From Acanthosepion pharaonis (lineage: Eukaryota > Mollusca > Cephalopoda > Sepiida > Sepiidae), in assembly GCA_903632075.3 (NCBI GenBank), contig CAHIKZ030001816.1:62001-126000 (forward strand): a stretch of DNA of 64,000 nucleotides, read 5' to 3'. Of the stretch, positions 54,600 to 64,000 are shown piece after piece; position 1 is the first letter of the stretch; every line of letters starts with the position of its first letter. The translations under genes were made by a program, and so were the position numbers. The notes below the pieces were generated by a model. It was given only the letters and a program-made list of their open reading frames with translations. It ran no database searches and was not told the origin of the DNA.

Positions 54600-57500
54600 A
54601 ACATTTCACCTTACGTTTACAAGCTTTTTTATTAAGAAATATAAAACTCATTATATTTTCTTCAGATTTATGCCTTTTTAGAAATAGCAAAAAATAACTA
54701 CATTTTCTTGTCATGCAAAAATGCATGTAGAAATATGAAAATTTGCTACATTTTCTTAAGATTTATCCTTTTTCTTTAGAAATAGAAAAAAGAGCTATAT
54801 TTTCTTTAAACTGATGCTATTTTATTTAGAAATAAGTAAATCAGCTACATTTTCTTCAGATTTATTCTTTTTATGAGGAAATATGAAAATCTATATTTTC
54901 TTCAGGTTTTTTATTTTTGTTTGAGAATATAATTACATTATTTTCTGATTTTTGCTTTATCATTGAGAAAAATGAAAATTAGGTACAGATTCAGATTTAT
55001 TCTTTTTATTTAGAGATATGAAAACTATAATATTTTCAGATTATACTTTTTCAAAGAAATTGCAAAATAACTACATTTTGTGCTTTTAAATTTAGAAATA
55101 TGTAAATCAGCTATATTTTCTTCACATCAATGAATTTTTGTATAGAAATAATGAAAATAGTTATCTTTTCTGTCCTTTTATGCTTTTGTATTTAAAAATA
55201 TTTACATCAGCTATATTTTCTTCATATTTATGCTTTTTTCTTTATAAATAATGAAAATATTTACATATTCCTCTGAGAAATATAAAAATCAATTATATTA
55301 TATTGTTCTCAAAGAAATACGAAAATCAGCTGCATTTTCTTCCAATTTATGATATTTATTGAGAAATATTAAAATCAGTTATATTTTATTCAAATTTATG
55401 CTTTTTTATTTATAAATATTAAAATCTGTTACATAATCTTCAGATTAATATGTTTAGAAATATAAAAATCCTTCATTATTTATATTTTTTGAACTATTTT
55501 TTTATTTAGAAAATACCATATTCATATATCCATTTTAAACCGGCCTTCTTCATTTTGGAATTTTGAATAAAATAAAACCATTATTATTTTTCCACCTGTT
55601 TAGAAGCTAAATTTTTATTCCACATGCCATTTGCCTTCTCATTTCTCAGTTATTTCCCTATAAAATCTTTTTTTTTTTGGTTCACCATTTATTTTTTATT
55701 TAGAAAAAAATTTATGAAAATATGAAAACAAATTTTCTTATATTTATGTGCCCATACCCAAAAATAAAAATAAGTAATATTATTATAATTTCAGATTTAT
55801 GCTTTTTATTTAGAAATATGAAAAATTTTCTTCCTAATTATTTATGATTTTATATTTAGAATTATGAAAATAAGTTTATTTTCTTCAGATTTATGCTATT
55901 TTACATTTTAAATATAAAAAAAAATTTTTTTTTTATTTTTTCATTTTAAATTTTTTATATTTACAAATATAAAAAGTTGAAAATATTTCTTCAACTTATG
56001 ATTTTTAATTTAGAATTTATTAAAAAAGCTTTATATTCTTTTTTTTATTTTATTTTTTATATTTATAAATACAAAAATCAGCTTTCTTCATCAGATTTAT
56101 GCTTTTTTATTTACAAATACAAAAAGGTTGATAATAATTTCTTCCCATTTATGAGTTTATATTTCCCATTTATGAGTTTATATTTCCCATTTATGAGTTT
56201 ATATTTTGATTTATGAAAATTAGATTTATTTTCTTCACATTTATGCATTTATACTTATCAATAAAAAATCAGCTTTATTTTCTTCAGATTTATGCTTTTT
56301 ATTTAGAAATATAAAAGTTGATTTATTTTCTTCCCATTTATGATTTTATATACAGAATTATGAAAATTAGCTTTATTTTCTTTACATTTATACTTTTATT
56401 TATAAATACAAAAATCTGCTTAATTTTCATCATTCTTTTTCATTTACAAATCTAAATTTATGATTTTCTTCAGATTTTTTTATTTATAAATATGAAAAAA
56501 TAAAAAGATTTTGATTATAAAAAAAATTTATTTTTTCAGATAATTTTTTTTTTAATTTAGAAAGAATTATAAATTTTTTTTATTTTTTTTTTTTATTTAA
56601 AAATGAAATGAAAAAAAAACAAATTTTCACAGATTTTTTTTTTTTCAAATTTGAAAATATGCTTTTTTTTTACAAACATTTAATTTATTATAAATTCTAA
56701 ATTTTGAAGAAATTAAAATTTACTTCCATTGATTTTTTTTTTTATATTTAGAATTATGAAAAATAAGAAATTTTCTTTTGATTTTTATTTTTAGATTTAG
56801 AAAATAAAAAAAAGTTTTATTTTAGATTTATTTATTTTTTTATTTTGAAATATAAAAAGTTGATTTATTTTCTTCCCATTTATGATTTTATATTTAGAAT
56901 TATAAAAATTACCTTTGTTTTTTTTTTTCAGATTTATTTTTATATTTAAAAATAAAAAAATTTTAAATTTACTAGATATATATATTTTTAAATTTAGAAA
57001 TATAAAAAAAGTTAATTATTTCCTTCAGATTTTATGATTTTTTTAGAAAATTTAGAAATAAAAAAAAAATTTTTTTTTTCTCTTCAGATTTAATTTTTAA
57101 TTGAAAATACAAAAATCAGCTTTATTTTCTTCAGATTTATGTTTTTTTTTATTTAGAAATATAAAATCTTGATATATTTTTAAATTATTTATGCTTTTTT
57201 ATATAGAAATCTAAAAAATAATTTATTTTCTTCAGATTTTTATTTTATTTATAAATATCAAAAAAAAAATTTTCATATTTTTCATTTTTTTTTAAATTTT
57301 TTTTTTTTTAAAATTTAAAAATCAAAAAATATTTTTTATTTTTTTCTTCATATTTATTATTTTTTTTTAATTTAAAAAATAGGAAAATTAGCTTAATTTT
57401 CTTCAGATTTATTTATTTTTTTTTGGAAATATAAAAATAAATTTTTTTTTTAAATTTTCATTTTTTATTTAAAAATTAAAAATAAAATTTTTTTTTTTGA

Positions 57501-58604
57501 AAATTAAAAATTTAGAAATTATAAAAAATATGAAAATATTTTTCTAGATTTACATTTTTTTTATTTAGAAATATAAAAAAATTTTTTTAATTTTTTTAGA
57601 GAAAATTATAAATTTTTTTTTACAAATAAAAAAAAATAGAAAAAAATTTTTCTTTATTTATTTTTATTTTTATTTTTATGAAAAAAAGAAAAATTTTTTA
57701 TTTTTTATTTTTTTTTTAATTTTTTTTAAATATATAAAAATTAAACTTTTTTTTTCTTCAGATTTTTATTTTTTTCATTTAGAAATATGAAAAAAAAATT
57801 AAATTTTTACTCAAATTTATGATTTTTTTTAGAATTATAAAAATATTTTTTTTTTTTTTTCAGATTTATGAAAATTTTTTTTAGAAATACAAAAAAAAAT
57901 TAATTTTTTTCAAATTTTTTTTTTTTTTATTTAGAAATATAAAAAAATTTTATATTTCTTCAGATTTATATTTTTTTATTTTTAAAAATTATGAAAAATT
58001 TTTTTTTTTTAAATCCTTCATTTTTTGCATTTTTTTTTATAAATGTAAAAAAATTTTTTATTTTCTTCAATTTATGCTTTTTTTATTTAGAAAATAAAAA
58101 ATAAAATTAATTTTTATTTAACATTTAATTTTTTTTTTTTAGAAATATAAAAATAAGTTATATTTTCTTCAGATTTATTTTTTTTATTTAGAAATATGAA
58201 AAAAAAAGTTTTATTTTCTTTATTTTTTTATTTTTTTATTTAGAAAAAAAAAAATTTATTTTTTTTTCAAATAAATTTATGCTTATTTTTTTTTATTTAA
58301 AATTTTTATTTGAAAAAAAAAAATTATTTTTTTATTTTTTTTTCATTTAGAAATAAAAAAATTTATATTTTTTTTATTTAAAATTTTTAATTTAGAAATA
58401 AAAAATTATAAATTTTTTTCTTCAGATTTATGCATTTTTTTATTTAGAAAATGAAAAAAATTTTATTTTTTTAATTTATTTTTTATTTAGAAAATGAAAA
58501 AAAACATTATAATTATTTAATTTTTAAATTTAGAAATTTAAAAAATATATTTTTTTTTTTTCAGATTTTATAGAAAAAATAAAATATTTTTTTGAAATTT
58601 TTTA

Positions 58605-58638
<34 letters not shown>

Positions 58639-59446
58639 TTTTTATTTTTTCAGATTTTTTTTTTTTTTTTTAAAAATATAAAAAATAAATGAAATTTTAT
58701 TTTTTTTATTTTTTTTTTCATTTTTAAATAAAAAAAATAATTAATTTTCTTCAGATTTATTTTTTTTAATTTAGAAAAATAAAAAAATTTTTTTTTAATA
58801 TTTATTTTTTTTTTTTTTTAATTTTAAAAATATAAAAATTTATTTTTTTTTTTAATTTTTTTTAAAAATAAAAAAATCAAATTAAAATTAAAAATTTTTT
58901 TTTTTAAATAAATTTAAAAATATTTCTTTTTATTTTTTTTTTTTAAAACAAATAAAATTAAAATATTTTTTTAAATATTTATGTTTTTATTTAGAAATAT
59001 AAAAAAAAATAAAATTTTTTCAGATTTATACATTTTTTTATTTAGAAATATGAAAAAAAGCAAAATTTTTCTTCACATTTTTTTTTTTTTTTTTATTTAA
59101 ATATGAAAATAATTTAATTTTTTTCATTTTTTATTTAAAATAAAAAAAAAAAATTTTTTTTTTAATTATTTTTTTTTTTAAAAATTTGAAATATAAATTT
59201 TCTTTTTATTTTTTTTATTAGAAATATAAAATTTTTTTTTTTTATTTAAAATTAAAAATTTTAAATATTTTTTTTTTTTCATTTTTTTTTTTAAAAATAA
59301 AAAATTTTTTTAAAATTTTTTTTTTTTTTTTTTTTTTTAAAATATAAAAAAATTTAAAATTTTTTTTTATTTTTTTTTTTTTTAAATTTAAAAATAAAAA
59401 TAATTTAAACATTTTTTTTTTTTTTATTTATTTTTTTTTAGAAAAA

Positions 59447-59483
<37 letters not shown>

Positions 59484-62400
59484 AAATAAAAAAATATAAA
59501 AATTTTATATTTTAAAAAAAAATTTAGATTTATTTAAAATTTTAAAAAAAAAAAAAAATTTCAATATTTTTATTTTTTTATTTTTTTAATTTAGAAATAT
59601 GAAAAAAAAGAAGTTTTTTTTTTAACATTTATTTTAAATAAAGAAATATAAAATAATTATATTTTTAAAAATTTATAAATTTTTTATTTAGAATTATGAA
59701 AATATAAATTAAAATTTATTTATATTTTTGCATTTTGAAATATAAAAATAATTTATTTTTTTTTTTTATTTATGTTTTTTTTTAGAAATATGAAAAAATT
59801 AAAATTTTTTTTATTAATTTATTTTTTTTTAGCATTTGGAAATATAAAAAAATTTATTTTTTTTTCAGATTTTTTTTTATTTAAAAATATAAAAAATAAA
59901 ATTTTTTTTTTTATATTTTTATTTTTTGCATTTAAATTAAAAAAAAAATTTTATTTTTTTTATTTTATTTATGATTTTTTATATTTAGAAATATGAAAAA
60001 TATTTTTTATTTTTTTAATTTTTATTTTTTTTATAGAAAAATAAAAAAATTTTATATTTTATTTTTATTTATTTTTTTTATTTATTTAGAAAAAAAAAAA
60101 AAATTTTTAAAAATTTTTTTTTTAATTTTGAAAATTTTTTATTTAAAAAATAATATAAAAATTTTTTTTTTTAAAATAAATTTTTTTTATTTTTTTTTTG
60201 AAATTTTAAAAAAAAAAAAAAAATTTTTTTACTTTATTTATTTTTTTTAAATGGAAATTTTAAAAAATAAAAAAATTTTTTTAAATTTTTCTTAATATTT
60301 ATTTTTTTTTTAAAAAAGTTACAGAAAAATATTTAAATTTTATTTTTTTTTAGAAAAATTTTTTTTTTTTTTTAGAAAAATATAAAAAAGGAAAATTTTT
60401 TTTTTATTTATTTTTTTTTTTTTTTTTTTGAAATTTGAAAAAATATAAAATTTTTAATTTTTTTTTTTTTTTTTTTTATTTTTAATTATGAAAAAATTTT
60501 TTTTTAATTTTTTTTTTTAAAAAAAATTTAGAAATGAAAAAAAAATAAATTAAATTCATTTTAAATTTTTTTTTTTTTTTTTATAAATATAAAAAAAAAA
60601 AAATTTTAAAAATTTATTTTTTTTAAAATTTTATTTAAAAATAAAAAAAATTTTTTTTTATTTTTTTAAAGATTTTTTTTTAAATTTAAAATATAAAAAT
60701 TTATTTTTTTTAATTTTTTTTTTTTTATTTTTTGATTTTAAAAATTAAAAAAAAATTTTTATTTCTTTAAATTTATTTTTTTTTATTTAGAAATATGAAA
60801 AAAATTTAAGAATTTATTTATTTTTTTTGCATTTATTTTATAAAAAAATTTTATTTTTTTAATTTATTTTTTTTTATTTAAGAAATAAAAAAAATAAATT
60901 TTTAAATTTTTATTTTTTTTTTTTTATTTAGAAATATAAAAAAAAATTTATTTTTTTTTATTTTTTTTTTTAAAAATTTAGAAAATAAAAAAAAAAATTT
61001 TTTTTTTCATATTTATTTTTTTTATTTAGAAATATAAAAATTTTAAATTTTTTATATTTTTATTTTTTTTTATTTAAAAATAAAAAAAATTTTAAAAAAT
61101 ATTTATTTTTTTATTTTTAAATATGAAAATATATGAATTTTTTTAAAAAATTTCATTTTATTTTTTTTTTTTTTAAATTTTTAATATAAAAAAAAAATTT
61201 TTTTTTTTTATTTATTTTTTTTTTAATTTAGAAAATAAAAAATTTTTATATTTTTTAAAATTTTTTTTTTTTATTTAAAAATATGAAAATAAAAAAATTA
61301 TTTTTTTCATTTATATTTTTTTTTAATTAGAAATAAAAATTTTTTTTTTTTAGATTTTTTTTTTTTTTTTTATTTAAAGAAAATAATTTAATTTTTAGAT
61401 TTATTTTTTTTATTTAGAATTATGAAAAAATTAAAAAAAATTTTTTATTTTTTTTTATTTATTTATGAAAATAAAAATTTAGAAAAAATTTATATTTTTT
61501 TATTTAAAATATTTTTTTTAAAATTTTAAAATTTAAATAAAATTTAAAATTTAAAAATTTATTTAGAAATTTTTTGAAAATAAAAAATAAATTTTTAAAA
61601 TTATTTTTTAAAAAAATTTTTTATTTTTTTTTTTTAAAATTTATAAAAAATATTTTTTTTTTTTTGAAATTTATTTTTTTTTTTAATTTTTTGAAAAATT
61701 TGGAATAAATTTTTTTTATCATTTTTTAATTTATTTTTAATTTAGAATTAAAAATTTTTAAATTTTTAAATTTGAAAATTTTTTTTTTTTTTAAAAAAGA
61801 AAAAATAAAAATTTTAAAATATTTATTTTTTTATTTAGAATTATGAAAAAAAAATTTTTTTTTATTTTATTCAGATTTATTTTTTTTATTTAGAAATATT
61901 AAAAAATTTTTTTTTTAAATTTTTATTTTTTAAATTTTTTAAAAAATAAAAATATAAAATTTTTTTTCAGATTATTTACTTTTTTTTTAAAAATATGAAA
62001 ATTTTTTTATTTATTTTAAATTTATTTTTTTTTTATTTAGAATTATAAAAAATTTTTTTTTTTTTTTTTTTATTTTTTATTTAGAAATATGAAAAAATTT
62101 TTTTTTTTAAACATTTTTATTTTTTTTATTTAGAAATATAAAAAAAATTTTATTTTTTATATTTTTTTTTTTTTTTAGAAATAAAAAATTTAAATTTTTA
62201 AATTATTTATTTTTTTTTTTTAAAAATTTATGAAAATTTTCTTTATTTTTTAATTTTTTTTTTTTTTTTTTTTAAAAAGAAATATAAAAAATAAAAAATT
62301 TATTAAATTTATAAATTTATTTTTTTTTTTAAAAATAAAAAAATTTTTTTTTTATTTTATATTTATTTTTTTTTATTTAGAAATAAAAAAAAAAATTTTT

Positions 62401-64000
62401 TATTTTTTTTTTTTTTTTTTTTTTTAAATTTAAAAAAATAAAATTAGTTTTTTTTAGATTTATATTTATTTTTTTTTTAGAAATAAAAAAAAATTTAAAT
62501 TTTTTTTATTATTTATTTTTTTTAAATTTAGAAAATGAAAAAAAAATATTTTTTTTATTTTATTTAAATTTTTAAATTTAGAAATAAAAAAAATATATAA
62601 ATTTTTTTTTTTTTTTTTTTAGAAATATAAAAATTTTTTTTTTTTTTTAAAAATATTTTTTTTTTTAATTAAAAAAATAAAAAAAAATATTAAAATTTTT
62701 TTTTTCAATTTATTTTTTTATTTAGAAATATGAAAATAAATTTTTTTTTTTTTTTATTTTTTTTTTTTTAATTTAGAAATATAAATTTTATTTTTAAATT
62801 AAAAAAATTTATGATTTTAATTTCAAATTTATTCTAAAATAATTTATTCATGAAAAATTTTTATTTAAAAATTAAAATTTTTATATTAAAAAATATACAT
62901 TTTTAAAAGAAATATTTTTAAAATATTTTTTTAAAAATTTATATTTTTTTTTGAAAAAAAAAAAATTTTTTTTTTTTTATTTTTATTTTTTTTATTTAAA
63001 TTTTGAAAAAAATTTTTTTTAAATTTTTTTTTTTTTTAAAAATAAAAAATATTTTATATTTAAAATTCAAATTTTATTTTTTTATTTAGAAAAAATAAAA
63101 AATTTAAAATTTTAATATTTTTTTTTATTTTTTTTTATTTAGAAAATAAAAAAAAAATTAATTTTTTTTTCTAGATTTTTATTTAGAAATTTAAAAATAT
63201 GATTTTTAAAAATTTAATTTTTATTTATTTTTTTTAAAAAATATGAAAATAAAAAAATTTTTTTTTGATTTTTTTTTTTTTTTTTAGAAATATAAAAAAA
63301 TTTTTTTTTTTTAAGAATTTATGTTTTTTTTTAGAAATATAAAAAAAAAATTTTTTATTCAGATTTTTGCTTTTTTATTTAGAAATATGAAAAATAAATT
63401 TTTATTTTTATTCAATTTTTTTTTTATAAAATAAAAAAAATTTTTTTTTTTCTTCAGATTTATTTTTTTTTTTAGAAATATAAAAAAAAAAAAAATTTTC
63501 TTAAAAATTTTTTTTTTTTTTTAGAAATATAAAAATATTTTATTTTTTCTTCAGATTTATTTTTTTTATTTATTTTTTTAAATTTAAAATTTATTTTTTG
63601 ATTTAAAAATATAAAATATTTTTTTCTTCATATTTATTTTTTTATTTTTAAAAATAAAAAAAAGCTTTTTTTTTTATTTTTTTTTATTTTTTTTTTTTGA
63701 AATTTAGAAATATAAAAATAAGTTATTTTTTTTTCAGATTTATTTTTTATTTAGAAATATGAAATTGAAATAAATTTTTTTTTAAAATTTTTTATTTTTT
63801 TTATTTGAAAATATAAAAATAAATTTATTTTTATAGATTTTATGCATTTTTTTTAAAAATTATATGAAAAAAAATAAATTTTTTTTAATTTAAATTTTTT
63901 TTTTTTTAGATTTATGAAAATAATTTTTTTTTTTTTATTTATATTTTTATTTATTTTTAAAAAAAAAAAATATATTTTTTTTATTTATTTATTTTTTTTT
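54600..64000. repeat. Tandem satellite array, ~46-50 bp monomer, continuing past the window
   Basis: A monomer of the form TTTAGAAATATGAAAATCAG + CTATATTTTCTTCAGATTTA + TGCTTTTTA recurs head to tail. For example TAGAAATATG at 55811 and TAGAATTATG at 55857 are 46 bp apart. Up to ~56.5 kb the units keep their C and G positions. Beyond that the array becomes almost pure A/T, with long homopolymers but still-recognisable 'tttagaaatat' and 'ttcagattta' anchors. Roughly 190 units would fit. There is no coding content: the Phe/Lys frames at 59772-60250 are translations of A/T runs. Confidence 0.85.
56143..56205. repeat. 21-bp unit repeated three times inside the satellite
   Basis: CCCATTTATGAGTTTATATTT occurs three times in a row with no differences. 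It is a sub-monomer expansion within the larger array. Confidence 0.9.

Noticed and set aside
59772..60250. Two open frames rich in Phe and Lys
   Set aside because: They are translations of long T and A runs in the degenerate satellite and contain no plausible protein composition.

Overview
This is a eukaryotic, AT-rich, intron- and transposon-dominated genomic window. No bacterial gene organisation is present. Real coding content is one host gene on the + strand, spread over at least 22.9 kb. Its exons (27830-27989, 38508-38799, 45160-45272, 48176-48319, then 48990-49045 or 50655-50773) join in phase with GT-AG boundaries. They encode a coiled-coil protein that I read as a homologue of fibrous sheath-interacting protein 1 (FSIP1). 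Very long introns, dense RTE-like and Jockey/CR1-like LINEs, Ty3/Gypsy elements, a mariner and many (TA)n/(CA)n tracts suggest an invertebrate, most likely a mollusc and perhaps a cephalopod. The species assignment is an inference.

Layout. 1-13.7 kb: decayed repeats, namely RTE-like LINE fragments (one split by a solo LTR, 3846-4797), two Jockey/CR1-like LINE 3' ends, one copy of a ~1.1 kb interspersed repeat, and a broken Gypsy gag. 13.7-21.6 kb: a ~7.4 kb nearly complete two-ORF non-LTR retrotransposon (Tx1/L1-like) with an 18-bp target duplication, inserted into what looks like a solo LTR. 22.0-27.6 kb: a full-length but inactivated Ty3/Gypsy element with both LTRs, a 5-bp target duplication, an insertion in gag and a 42-bp perfect inverted repeat in the integrase region. 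27.8-50.8 kb: the FSIP1-like gene. Its introns carry SINE-like repeats, a foldback element holding a tRNA-like sequence, more LINEs, a composite repeat (34.4-37.8 kb), an RTE-like LINE split by a second solo LTR, a short MITE-like hairpin and a deleted Gypsy derivative with both LTRs. 51-54.5 kb: a foldback palindrome with a microhomology jump, then a dead mariner. 54.6-64 kb: a tandem array of a ~46-50 bp monomer that degenerates into nearly pure A/T and runs off the end of the window.

The genes do not form a pathway. The window is one host gene embedded in layered mobile elements, and nesting gives a partial order of insertion: RTE-like LINEs before the solo LTRs, and the 13.7 kb LTR before the Tx1-like LINE. 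I found no new multi-gene system. The observations most worth checking are the alternative 3' exons of the host gene, the near-intact LINE whose ORF breaks mostly fall in homopolymer runs, three local perfect inverted duplications, the tRNA-like insert in a foldback element, and the compositional collapse of the terminal tandem array.
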